In this document: positions 6,031 to 15,200 of the stretch, one piece after another
Numbering within the stretch: position 1 is the stretch's first letter
How the letters are laid out: each line of letters starts with the position of its first letter
From: Sulfurimonas sp.
GTDB taxonomy: Bacteria; Campylobacterota; Campylobacteria; Campylobacterales; Sulfurimonadaceae
Reading direction: 5' to 3'
NCBI GenBank assembly: GCA_012963655.1
Contig: DTVI01000438.1
Coordinates: 1 to 15,652, forward strand
DNA length: 15,652 nucleotides
Translations under genes and position numbers: made by a program
The notes under the pieces: generated by a model
The model's database searches: none
Told to the model about the DNA's origin: nothing
Seen by the model: only the letters and a program-made list of their open reading frames with translations

Positions 6031-7425
6031 CTACGCTTTAGGCGCGATCATATCTTCGGGAACAACATACTTGTCAAACTCTTCACCTGTTAAAAGACCA
6101 AGCTCAATAGCTGTTTCTCTTAAAGTTGATTTGTTTGCATGAGCTGTTTTCGCTATCTTAGCTGCATTATCATAACCTACATAAGGGTTAAGAGCAGTTA
6201 CAAGCATAAGAGATCCATGTAAGAATGTATCAATTTTATCTGTAACAGGCTCGATACCTTCAGCACAATGGTCGTTAAAAGAAGAAATAGAGTCTGCTAA
6301 TAAACGAACTGACTGTAAGTAATTAAGCGCAATTACTGGCTTGAAAACGTTAAGTTCAAAGTTACCTTGACTCGCGCCCATAGAAATAGCAACATCATTA
6401 CCCATAACTTGACATGTAACCATAGTTACAGCTTCTGCTTGAGTAGGATTAACCTTACCTGGCATGATTGAAGAACCTGGCTCATTTGCAGGAATCTCAA
6501 TCTCTCCAAGACCACAACGTGGACCAGAAGCCAACCATCTAACATCATTAGCAATTTTCATCATATCTGCAGCTAGTGCTTTTAGCGCACCATGAGAATA
6601 AACAAGTGCGTCATGTGATGTTAGTGCATGAAACTTATTTGGAGCAGTAATAAAATCATGCCCAGTAAGTTCTGACAATTTCTTAGCAACTCTTTCACCA
6701 AGTTCTGGGTGAGCGTTAAGACCTGTACCAACAGCAGTTCCACCAATAGCAAGTTCTCTTACTGGCTCTAAAGATTGTACTGCCATCTTTTCACACTTGT
6801 CTAACATTTCAACCCAACCACTAATCTCTTGACCAAGTGTAATAGGTGTTGCGTCTTGTAAGTGTGTTCTACCGATTTTAACTACTGATTCAAACTTAGC
6901 TGACTTGTTAGCTAAAGTTGTACGTAGTTTTTTGATAGCGGGTAGAAGTTTTGTTTCAACTGCAATTACCGCTGCAACATGAAGTGCGGTTGGGTAAGTG
7001 TCATTTGAAGATTGAGATTTGTTTACATGATCATTTGGGTGAACAAGCTTTTCAGTTTTAAAATCACCACCAAGGATTTCAGTAGCACGGTTAGCAAGAA
7101 CTTCATTATTGTTCATGTTAGACTGAGTACCTGAACCTGTTTGCCATACAACAAGAGGATAATTTCCATCTAGTTTTCCTGCAAGCATATCATCCGCAGC
7201 AGCAGCGATTGCATCTGCAATCTTACCGTCTAGCTTACCAAGGTCTTTGTTAACAAGAGCAACTGCCTTCTTAAGAAAAGAAAACCCTCTTGTAATTTCA
7301 TAAGGCATAGTTTCTTCACCAATTGCGAAGTTTTGAATTGAACGCTGTGTTTGTGCAGCCCAATAAACGTTTTCAGGAACCTGAATTTCGCCCATTGTAT
7401 CTTTTTCTGTTCTAGTGTTTGCCAT
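6031..7425 (-). CDS. fumC: Fumarate hydratase class II
   Basis: Interconverts fumarate and L-malate in the cytoplasm; a homotetramer without an iron-sulfur cluster. 464 residues, as usual for the class. The three conserved blocks of the fumarase/aspartase superfamily are visible: TGSGTQSNMNNNEV (residues 96-109), GRTHLQDATP (185-194) with the catalytic-site histidine H188, and the signature loop GSSIMPGKVNP (317-327) with serine 318. HVNKSQSSNDTYPT (133-146) adds substrate contacts. An argininosuccinate lyase or aspartase is excluded by the overall match to fumarase. Start at 7425 has AAGGAGATTTAC directly upstream, the strongest ribosome site in the window. It is separated from mdh by 177 bases carrying four small hairpins. 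Confidence 0.97.
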   Translation of the reverse strand: MANTRTEKDTMGEIQVPENVYWAAQTQRSIQNFAIGEETMPYEITRGFSFLKKAVALVNKDLGKLDGKIADAIAAAADDMLAGKLDGNYPLVVWQTGSGTQSNMNNNEVLANRATEILGGDFKTEKLVHPNDHVNKSQSSNDTYPTALHVAAVIAVETKLLPAIKKLRTTLANKSAKFESVVKIGRTHLQDATPITLGQEISGWVEMLDKCEKMAVQSLEPVRELAIGGTAVGTGLNAHPELGERVAKKLSELTGHDFITAPNKFHALTSHDALVYSHGALKALAADMMKIANDVRWLASGPRCGLGEIEIPANEPGSSIMPGKVNPTQAEAVTMVTCQVMGNDVAISMGASQGNFELNVFKPVIALNYLQSVRLLADSISSFNDHCAEGIEPVTDKIDTFLHGSLMLVTALNPYVGYDNAAKIAKTAHANKSTLRETAIELGLLTGEEFDKYVVPEDMIAPKA

Positions 7426-7461
7426 GTAAATCTCCTTGGTTTAGTTGTATTTCATACGGAA

Positions 7462-7579
7462 AGGAATGAAATTCCTCATTTGAACGTTATCCAAACAAAT
7501 GTGACATCAAGTCACTTTTCTTTGGCATATTGCTAACGCTGAGTTTTACTCAGCGTAATGCTCATCGTAATAGTACGAT
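7462..7579 (-). other. Row of four hairpins in the mdh-fumC spacer
   Basis: In order on the minus strand: ATCGTA/TACGAT (7564-7579, 4-base loop); ACGCTGAG/CTCAGCGT (7536-7556, 5-base loop, the strongest); GTGAC/GTCAC (7501-7515, 5-base loop); AGGAAT/ATTCCT (7462-7476, 3-base loop). All stems are perfect. They occupy the interval between the mdh stop (7603) and the fumC ribosome site (7431-7437). None has a clear U-tract, so simple intrinsic termination is not obvious. Confidence 0.5.
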
Positions 7580-7602
7580 TTATAAAGCGGTATATTTAGT
7601 TT

Positions 7603-8556
7603 TTAGTCGTCGAAAAACTTATTTTCATTAAGTGTGTCAATTAAAGTTTGAACTGAATCAACTGACTTTTTGAACATCTTCTTTTCAACATCATTTAAAG
7701 TTACTTCAAGAATCTTCTCACAACCATTTGCACCAATCATAATTGGAACACCAGAAACAACATCGTGGTAACCATATTCACCTTCAAGAAGAACCGCACA
7801 AGGATGAATTTGCTTAGTGTCTTTAAGAATAGCTTCAACCATAATTGCAGTAGACTTACCTGGAGCATAATAAGCAGAACCCGTTTTAAGGTGAGCAACA
7901 ATCTCAGCTCCACCACCACGAGTTCTTTGAACGATTTCATCAATCTCAGCGTGAGTAAGAACGTCTGTAAGAGGAACACCTGCTACTGTTGAGTAACGAG
8001 GAAGAGGAACCATATCATCACCATGACCACCCATAACAGATGCTCTAATTTGACCACCACCGTATCCTAGTTTTTCTTGGATAAATGATGCCATTCTTGA
8101 TGAGTCAAGGATACCAGCCATACCGATAACACGGCTTCTATCAAAACCAGACTCTTTAATCGCAACATAAGTCATTGCGTCAAGTGGGTTAGAAACCATA
8201 ATTACAATAGCATCTGGGGAATACTTCTTAATATCTCTAAGCACTTCTTTAGTAATTTTTGCGTTAATCATTAAAAGGTCATCACGGCTCATACCTGGAA
8301 GACGTGGAGACCCTGCAGTTACAACAACAACATCACAATCAGTAAGGTCTTTCATCTCTTCAGCAACAGTTACAATAGTGTGAGAACGAATAGCAGAAGC
8401 GGCCTGAGACATATCTAGTGCCTTACCTCTTGCAATATCAACCTTATTGTCTCTTAAAACGATTTCATGACAAGATCCGTGCATTGCAAGTGAGTAAGCT
8501 ACTGTTGATCCAACATTTCCAGCCCCAACAATTCCAACTTTTTTTCCGTGATTCAT
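7603..8556 (-). CDS. mdh: Malate dehydrogenase, LDH-like type
   Basis: NAD-dependent interconversion of malate and oxaloacetate. 317 residues. The Rossmann motif is VGIVGAGNVGSTVAY (residues 7-21) with D36 at the end of the second strand, typical for NAD. Catalytic pair: D151 in GMAGILDSSRM and H178 in VMGGHGDDMVP. Substrate arginines are R85 and R91 in the mobile loop SPRLPGMSRDD and R154; an arginine at the loop position (R85) rather than glutamine marks malate instead of lactate specificity. N123 is in VSNPLDAMTYV. Start at 8556 has AGGAATTTAT upstream. Its own promoter probably lies at 8720-8725, giving a leader of about 157 nt with a hairpin at 8601-8620. Confidence 0.95.
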   Translation of the reverse strand: MNHGKKVGIVGAGNVGSTVAYSLAMHGSCHEIVLRDNKVDIARGKALDMSQAASAIRSHTIVTVAEEMKDLTDCDVVVVTAGSPRLPGMSRDDLLMINAKITKEVLRDIKKYSPDAIVIMVSNPLDAMTYVAIKESGFDRSRVIGMAGILDSSRMASFIQEKLGYGGGQIRASVMGGHGDDMVPLPRYSTVAGVPLTDVLTHAEIDEIVQRTRGGGAEIVAHLKTGSAYYAPGKSTAIMVEAILKDTKQIHPCAVLLEGEYGYHDVVSGVPIMIGANGCEKILEVTLNDVEKKMFKKSVDSVQTLIDTLNENKFFDD

Positions 8557-8600
8557 ATAAATTCCTAATGTAGTAGTTCATCAGCTTGATACACTTAGCA

Positions 8601-8620
8601 ACTATCTGCGAGCAGACAAC
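8601..8620 (-). promoter_or_regulatory. Hairpin in the mdh leader
   Basis: On the minus strand GTTGTCTGC (8612-8620) can pair with GCAGATAGT (8601-8609) by six Watson-Crick and three G-U pairs around a 2-base loop, 45 bases before the mdh start. As DNA it contains the dyad TCTGC-TC-GCAGA. Either a leader RNA structure or a protein site. Confidence 0.35.
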
Positions 8621-8719
8621 AATAAGCATACTTCAAGTGACGACGAATTAAAAACACAATTGTCTTTAAAATTAAACTCGAAGGTTTCATTTTAAAATCA
8701 ACATAAATATTTTTTATTT

Positions 8720-8740
8720 ATTATAGTTCTTCCAGTGGAA
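8720..8740 (-). promoter_or_regulatory. mdh promoter -10 with adjacent dyad
   Basis: A consensus TATAAT (8720-8725, minus strand) is followed by A/T-rich DNA and preceded directly by the perfect dyad TTCCA-C-TGGAA (8730-8740). The dyad sits between the -10 and where a -35 would lie, a standard operator position. No -35 hexamer is seen. The predicted start is near 8713. Confidence 0.5.
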
Positions 8741-9029
8741 AACTTTTAATAAAGTATCGTGAATAATTGTTTTAAAAAACGAAGTATACTCTATGAAGAG
8801 TTAGAAGCACTTTAATTGCTTTTAATGAGAACACAAGGCTTTTAAAAAAGTCATTTTCTATTTTGATAGACAAAGGGTAAAATCCCCTTCATCTAACGTT
8901 AAAACTTGGTTTTCCTCAACGGAAAGCTCACGTACATTTCACCGTGCTAAAAAGAACAGTTCTCTTGATCGCAGGCCTAATGCCAAGTTGAACGCAGCTC
9001 GAAGAATTACTTCCTCTGGAAATCAGGCG
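8741..9029. other. Long icd-mdh spacer, hairpin-rich, no gene seen
   Basis: With the mdh promoter and leader, this forms a 473-base gap (8557-9029). I find no credible reading frame. It holds ACTCT/AGAGT (8788-8801), AAGGG/CCCTT (8873-8889, followed on the minus strand by a short U-rich run, so possibly a terminator), the foldable block at 8897-8994, and TTCC/GGAA (9011-9021). A perfect 12-bp palindrome CGCTATATAGCG (9028-9039) covers the icd stop codon. Confidence 0.5.
8897..8994. ncRNA. Candidate structured RNA after icd
   Basis: The outer arms CGTT and AACTTGG (8897-8909) pair with CCAAGTT and AACG (8983-8994), closing a region of about 98 nt. Inside are TTTCC/GGAAA (8911-8925), CACG/CGTG (8929-8946) and AGAAC/GTTCT (8953-8963). 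It begins 36 bases past the icd stop, so on the minus strand it would be in the icd 3' UTR. It lacks the conserved GGAAG/GCAGC loop of SRP RNA and the tRNA-like ends of tmRNA, and I cannot match it to a known RNA family. The strand is undecided because the stems are symmetrical. Confidence 0.3.
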
Positions 9030-11204
9030 CTATATAGCGTCGATAATAGCGTTAAGTGTTGCAGAAGGACGCATTGCTGCTTCAGCTTTTGCGTTATCTG
9101 GACGGAAGTAACCACCGATATCTTGAGGCTTACCTTCAACAGCAAGAAGCTCAGCAATAATAGTGTCTTCTTTTTCTACTAATTCTTTTGCAATTGGAGC
9201 AAACTTAGCAGCTAATTCAGTGTTATCGCCTTCAGCAAGTGCCTTAGCCCAGTACTGAGCTACGAAGAAGTGAGAAGCTTTGTTGTCTGGTTGACCAACT
9301 TTACGTCCTGGCTCTTTGTTGTTGTCTAGGTAAGCAGCATTAGCAGTATCTAAACCAGCAGTAAGTGCCGTTAGTTTTGCATCAGAGTGCTTGTTTCCTA
9401 AGAAACGAAGTGATTCAGCAAGAGCTAAAATCTCTCCTAATGAATCCCAACGAAGGTGACCTTCTTTAAGGAACTGATCAACGTGCTTAGGAGCAGATCC
9501 ACCAGCACCAGTCTCATATAGACCACCACCAGCTAATAATGGAACGATTGAAAGCATCTTAGCAGATGTTCCAAGCTCTAAAATCGGGTACATATCAGTT
9601 AAGTGATCACGTAAAACGTTACCAGTAACAGCGATTGTAATCTTACCTTCACGAACACGCTTGTTTGTGAAACGAGTTGCGTCAGTAACATTCATGAATT
9701 GAATGTCTAAACCAGTAGTATCAAACTCTGCAAGGAAAGCATCTACTTTGATTTTAATTTGAACATCATGAGCACGTTTGTCATCTAACCAGAAAATAGC
9801 TGGAACTTTTTCAAGTTGAGTTCTCTCAACTGTTAAACGTACCCAGTCTTTGATTGGAATATCTTTAGTACGAGACATTCTCCAGATATCACCAGCTTCA
9901 CATTCGAAAGACATCATTTCACCGTCAATTGAACCAGTTACTGTAACTGTACCAGCTTCAGCAAGTTCAAAAGTTGTAGGGTGAGAACCATACTCTTCTG
10001 CTTTTTGAGCCATAAGACCAATGTTTTGCATTGTTCCCATTTTTGTAACATCGTACTGACCGTTTTTAACACAGTCAGCTACCATTTCTTGGTGGAACAT
10101 TGCGTAAGTAGAGTCAGGAACAACAGCAACACATTCTACTGCAGCGCCTGTTCTATCCCATTGCTTACCACCTTCACGTACAACAACTGGCATTGAAGCA
10201 TCAATAATTACATCATTGGATGCATTGAAGTTAGTTGTTCCTTTGTCAGAATCAACCATTGCGATTGCTGGAGAATCACCTTCAACTACTGCAAGGAAAG
10301 CTGCTTTAATCTCAGCTTCTTTTGCGTGACCAGAAATTTTGTTTTCTAAGTCAGACATACCTTGGTTTGGTTGAATTTTAAGTTCTGCAAAAGTATCAGC
10401 ATATTTAGCGAATACATCTTTAAAGAAGATAGTGAAACCATGACCAAACATAATTGGATCAGAGATTTTCATCATTGTTGCTTTAAGGTGTAAAGACCAT
10501 AAAACATTATTTTTCTTAGCATCTTCAATTGTTTTTGCATAAAAAGTATTAAGTGCAGCAATTGACATATATGTACCATCAAGGATTTCTCCATCAATAG
10601 CGTCAATAGTAGTAAGTTCTTTACCATTAAGCGCGATAACAACTGATTGAGCTTTTGCAACTGTAACTGATTTCTCGTTACCGTAAAAGTCTCCATTACC
10701 TTCCATATGTGCTACATATGCCTTAGGGTTTTCTGGGAAAGCACGAAGCTTATGTGGGTTCTTCTGAGCAAACTTCTTAACAGCTACTGCTGCACGTCTG
10801 TCTGAGTTACCTTCACGTAGAACTGGATTAACAGCTGAACCTAAACAAGTAGAATACTTAGCTGCAATTTCTTTTTCAGCGTCATTAGCTGGGTTTTCAG
10901 GGTAAGCAGGAATATCAAAACCTTGACCTTGAAGTTCTGCGATACAATCTTTAAGTTGACCTACAGATGCAGAAATGTTTGGAAGTTTGATAATGTTACC
11001 ATCATCTTGTAAAACAACCTTACCTAATTCAGATAATTCGTCTTTTGCAAGATCCCAAGTAGCTAGAACACGACCTGAAAGAGAGATATCAGAAGTAACA
11101 ACTTCAACACCTGCAGCCTTAGTGAACGCGTTAATGATTGGTAAAAGCGAGTAAGTCGCTAGTGCTGGTGCTTCGTCAATTACTGACCAAATGATTTTAG
11201 ACAT
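9030..11204 (-). CDS. icd: Isocitrate dehydrogenase (NADP), monomeric type
   Basis: Oxidatively decarboxylates isocitrate to 2-oxoglutarate, or carboxylates in reverse. At 724 residues from MSKIIWSVIDEAP it belongs to the monomeric IDH family (about 740), unrelated in size to the 45-kDa dimeric enzyme. The open frame extends 8 codons further to 11228, but ACAAGGAAAATAC before 11204 and the family start support the shorter form. Substrate motif: EGNSDRRAA (residues 131-139) with serine 134; metal/substrate lysines in KATMMKISDP (241-250). NADP site: H583 and R585 in HLRWDSLGE and R634 in GRKVGQPDNKASHF. ETGAGGSAPKHV at 564-575 is a hallmark. The stop codon lies within a 12-bp palindrome. First gene of the cluster. 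Confidence 0.97.
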   Translation of the reverse strand: MSKIIWSVIDEAPALATYSLLPIINAFTKAAGVEVVTSDISLSGRVLATWDLAKDELSELGKVVLQDDGNIIKLPNISASVGQLKDCIAELQGQGFDIPAYPENPANDAEKEIAAKYSTCLGSAVNPVLREGNSDRRAAVAVKKFAQKNPHKLRAFPENPKAYVAHMEGNGDFYGNEKSVTVAKAQSVVIALNGKELTTIDAIDGEILDGTYMSIAALNTFYAKTIEDAKKNNVLWSLHLKATMMKISDPIMFGHGFTIFFKDVFAKYADTFAELKIQPNQGMSDLENKISGHAKEAEIKAAFLAVVEGDSPAIAMVDSDKGTTNFNASNDVIIDASMPVVVREGGKQWDRTGAAVECVAVVPDSTYAMFHQEMVADCVKNGQYDVTKMGTMQNIGLMAQKAEEYGSHPTTFELAEAGTVTVTGSIDGEMMSFECEAGDIWRMSRTKDIPIKDWVRLTVERTQLEKVPAIFWLDDKRAHDVQIKIKVDAFLAEFDTTGLDIQFMNVTDATRFTNKRVREGKITIAVTGNVLRDHLTDMYPILELGTSAKMLSIVPLLAGGGLYETGAGGSAPKHVDQFLKEGHLRWDSLGEILALAESLRFLGNKHSDAKLTALTAGLDTANAAYLDNNKEPGRKVGQPDNKASHFFVAQYWAKALAEGDNTELAAKFAPIAKELVEKEDTIIAELLAVEGKPQDIGGYFRPDNAKAEAAMRPSATLNAIIDAI

Positions 11205-11329
11205 GTATTTTCCTTGTGTTTCGAGCACTTCTGAGAAATAATTTCTATTATGTTCTTAGAAAGTGGTCATTTTTAAGTTTTTATATGGGGAATAATAGCA
11301 CTTTAAGAATACAAAAGAGCCTAATAGTA

Positions 11330-11335
11330 ATTATA
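11330..11335 (-). promoter_or_regulatory. Candidate -10 box upstream of icd
   Basis: Minus-strand TATAAT in TTTAGATTATAATTACTA, about 125 bases upstream of the icd start and just past the mltG stop. A weak stem AGCCT/AGGCT surrounds it and is followed by CTTTTG, which could instead be a poor mltG terminator. Other A/T-rich candidates lie closer to icd, so the assignment is tentative. Confidence 0.3.
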
Positions 11336-11359
11336 ATCTAAAGTTTTAAGGCTAATGTT

Positions 11360-12256
11360 TCATTTTGTAGCAGCACGAATATTGCGTAAATGGGTAGAAT
11401 AGTAACGCGAAAAATCATGTGTTCCCTTTTTACTCTTCATGAAATATAAGTACTTTGTTTTAGCTGGGAAAATAGCTGCTTTGATGGCAGATAGTTCCAC
11501 ATTACACACAGGTAAGGGAGGTAAGCCCTTATACTTATAGGTATTATAATGACTTTTATCAGAGCGTATTCGTTGGCTTATCACTTTGACATGAGAATAT
11601 TTACCGTAATTTAGGGTTCCATCCATTTGTAACTTCATACCCTTCTTTAACCTATTATAAATGACAGAAGAAACGATAGGCATTTCTTGTTTATTAGCTG
11701 CTTCTTTTTGGATGACAGAGGCCATAATAAGGTATTGCATCCATTTTCTTTTATTGTAGGTACCAAATATTTTCTGTGACCAAGCCTTATGTCGTAAGGC
11801 TGAAGAACGCAGAAGGTGAATAGCTACTCCCTTTTCTTCTATACCTATAGGTAGCTTATAAGTATCAGGAACTAAGGCACCTTCCTTATATGGAGCATAT
11901 TTATTAAAATTCTTATATAAGGTTTTTGCATCTAAGTCTAACTCTGATGCTAACTGTTGAGAAAAACCGTAAGTTGTTTCACCAGGTATAAGTGTCACAC
12001 TTATCATAGCTGCCTTAGCATGTGTCAATTTATATAAAAAATCCCCATGTGTCATGTTTTTTGAACCCATATAAATCCATCCCTGCTGGGGATTTCCTAA
12101 GAATCTCAAAAAAGTCTTATCAATCATGGTTAAGGGGATATTTTTACCTTGCAAGTGTGTTACAATTGCACTAATAGAACCAGAAGGTATATGCAAGACC
12201 TTACTAGTATGAAGTGGTTGAACAAGGTAATAGATGACAAACATTATACTAAACAT
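11360..12256 (-). CDS. mltG: Endolytic murein transglycosylase MltG (YceG-like)
   Basis: Cleaves nascent glycan strands in the periplasm and helps set glycan length. 298 residues from the ATG at 12256. A short hydrophobic start (MFSIMFVIYYLV) precedes the LysM-like domain (IPSGSISAIVTHLQ). LIPGETTYGFSQQLA (89-103) and GALVPDTYKLP (126-136) match the family, and the catalytic region MASVIQKEAANKQEMP has glutamate E185, followed by VSSVIYNRLKKGMKLQMDGT and GLPPLP. The N-terminal membrane helix looks too short from this ATG. The frame stays open 28 codons upstream and encodes KAKKLYIINCILEII, a natural helix start, but contains no ATG, GTG or TTG. The start overlaps the divergent AsmA-like gene by 23 bases. 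Confidence 0.92.
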   Translation of the reverse strand: MFSIMFVIYYLVQPLHTSKVLHIPSGSISAIVTHLQGKNIPLTMIDKTFLRFLGNPQQGWIYMGSKNMTHGDFLYKLTHAKAAMISVTLIPGETTYGFSQQLASELDLDAKTLYKNFNKYAPYKEGALVPDTYKLPIGIEEKGVAIHLLRSSALRHKAWSQKIFGTYNKRKWMQYLIMASVIQKEAANKQEMPIVSSVIYNRLKKGMKLQMDGTLNYGKYSHVKVISQRIRSDKSHYNTYKYKGLPPLPVCNVELSAIKAAIFPAKTKYLYFMKSKKGTHDFSRYYSTHLRNIRAATK

Positions 12257-15200
12257 AATAATCTCTAAAATACAATTTATTATGTATAGTTTTTTCGCTT
12301 TTATACTTTCGATGATTCTTCTCTCATATGCTATTTTGTCTTATGGACTAAGTATTAATCAACTCAGCCTTCCTTATGTTAAAGTAGAGCAATTATACAT
12401 AAAACTCGATAAAAAACTTATTTTTCATGTTAAACGCATAGATGTTACCTTAGGTAACGATACAGATAATACAACTTCTGTCTTTACACTGCCAAAGCTC
12501 TCGCCTATTATTAACATAGCACGTAAAAGTTTCGAATCTATAGATATTGATGAACTCAATATCAAAGACTTGAATGTTACCTTTCGTTACACTATGAATT
12601 CTCATAATCCTGAAGATAATAAATTCACTATTAATAGTAATGATCTTAATATCTCTACTTTTTATAAGACCTATGATGATTATGCCTCTTTAGAAATACA
12701 GCACTTTATACATAAGCCAAGTAAGGTAAACATTAGTGGCTCTAGTATTTATAGTTTTAAAGAAGAAAATTCTTATGCTAGTCTTGTATTATCCTTATCT
12801 AAATGTGCAACTGTTAATTTATATGCCTATGAGAATGAAAATGAGATCTCTTTTACGGCTTCTTCAAATGTTTTTTCAGACCTGGCCCCTATAGTTAAGC
12901 TTTTTAATTTTGATTATGATTTATATAAATGGATTGTGCCTTATAATAAGGCCGGGTCTTATCAATTACTAGAAGCAAAAGGTATTTATAATTATAAGAA
13001 TGAACAAACACTTTTAGATACGCTATATATACATGCAAAAGAAACGAATCTAGCCTATACCTTTAATGAGTCCCTTTCTCCTGTTAAGGGATTAGATGCA
13101 GATATCTATTTTACAAAGGGTGTTTTAGATGTCCAGCCTCATAAGGCCAGTTATAATAAGCACAAGATACAAAAAGGACAAGTTCATATTGACTTTAATC
13201 ATGAAGATGTTTTACTCGATATTGACTTATATGCTAAGGTCAAAATTGAGCAAGATATTATTGATATTTTAAAAGTCTATGATATTCCTTTTCCTGCTCG
13301 TCAAAATACAAATAAGACAGATTCTCATCTCAAAATATTTATTAATTTAGACTCAAGAAAGGCTTATGCCACTGGACATTTTTTTATTAAAGACGCAAGC
13401 ATATCAATAGAAGGCGTAGACTATAAGATAGAAAATGCTTTTATTCGCTTACATAAGAGTATCTTAAATATTGACACAGCCATAATCCATTATAAAGACA
13501 TTTTCAGTTCAAGGGTGCATGGACAAGTCGACTTAAAAGATGTGGTTGGAGATGTTTATTTTGACACAAGGAAAGTCAGCTTACCTATTTCCCAAGACAA
13601 GAATCTTATATTAAAAAGTAAAAATACACGTATGACCATGCATTTTACTAAGGATACGGAATCATATATTCTGCCTAAAACACAATGGGCATTTAATGAC
13701 ATAATTATTGATGTACAAAAAAATGAAGTGTTTTTAAATGAAAAATTTTCTGCTGTATTACTTTTCAAAGATTTAAATGTAAAGATTAAGAATCAGCTTG
13801 AGCTTAAGATAAATGGATTTTATAATCTAAAAGACGAATATGCTGCTCTTGATATGAATATGAGTCACTTTCAATACATAAAAGATGATTTAAATATCTC
13901 AAAAACTTCACCAGATATTCCTATTGAACTTACTTATAAGAATGAAAAAATAAAACTATCCCTCTCAAAAAAGAGCCACTTTTTTATTAATCAAAAACCT
14001 TTAATCATTAAACCAACACAATTTTCACTTTATAAAGGATATCTAGATACTAAGCATACTATTATCTCTTATGATAAAACAGTATTTTCTTATATATCTA
14101 CACATTATAAGATAGGCGCTGCAAGCATAAAACTTAAGACCTTAAATACCGTTATCCTTGATCATGACACCTTATTTATACAAGACTCTTTTGATGTTTT
14201 ATATCATTATGTGAAACAAGAACATTATCTTGATATACCAAAATATAAGATACATCTGACAATGAATAAAAACGATGAAGTCAACCTGAGAATTAATGAT
14301 TTTTCTAACTTAAGTCAGCACTCAAATCTTCTTAAGAGGTTTGATTTAAAAGAAGGTAATGCAAACTTTACCTATATAGATGATTCACTTGGTATAGATA
14401 TAAAACTAATAAACTTTCATCCTCTTTTTTCAAAAGATGGAAAGAATATACGAGAATACAATATTGTAGGAAAGTATGAAGATGATGTAGTTTACTTACG
14501 CATTAATAAAAAACTAGATTTTATTTATAAAAAGAAAGCAAGACTAAGTGCTAAGAATATAGACTTTAATATCTTTGAAATTTCAGACTACTTAAAATAT
14601 ATAAAAGGTTCTAAGAAGCAAGAAGGGATAGACCTTAGTGTAAAAATGAAAAACTGTAATATACCACTAGACACCTATAAAAGAAAAATCTTAGCAAACA
14701 GTATAAATTTAAATATTAAAGATGACAAAATTTTTGCTCAACTCATGTATAAAAAAGGAAAAATCTTTATTGAGGGCACCACAGAAAAATTCATAGTTTT
14801 AGGAGATGGCCTGAATGATACTTTTATGAATGAGCTTTTTAAGTTTTCAGACTTTAAAGGAGGAAAACTTTCCTTTGTTATGGCCGGTTCTGCAAAAAAA
14901 ATTACAGGAGTAGTACATATAAAAGACACTATTATTGAAGACTATACTGTCTTAAATAACACCCTTGCATTTTTTAATACTATTCCTTCTTTAGTTACCT
15001 TTTCAATTCCAGACTATACAAAAAAAGGCTTGAAGGTTCAAGAAATGTATTTACGCTTTGATAAACAAGATAACATTATCCATATTAAAGAATCAACAAT
15101 AAAGTCTAAAGAACTCACCATAACGGCTAAAGGCCAGACAAACATAAAAAAAGAAGATATTAAACTTGTCATGCAGGTAAAAACAGATATAGGAAGTTCG

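Noticed and set aside
8897..8994. SRP RNA, tmRNA or 6S RNA in the icd-mdh spacer
   Set aside because: The conserved SRP tetraloop region and tmRNA tRNA-like ends are absent, and there is no long 6S-type rod with a central bubble. It is kept only as an unassigned structured candidate.
11205..11228. Longer icd start eight codons upstream
   Set aside because: The residues MLETQGKY do not fit the family start, and the ribosome site AAGGAAAA sits just before 11204 instead.
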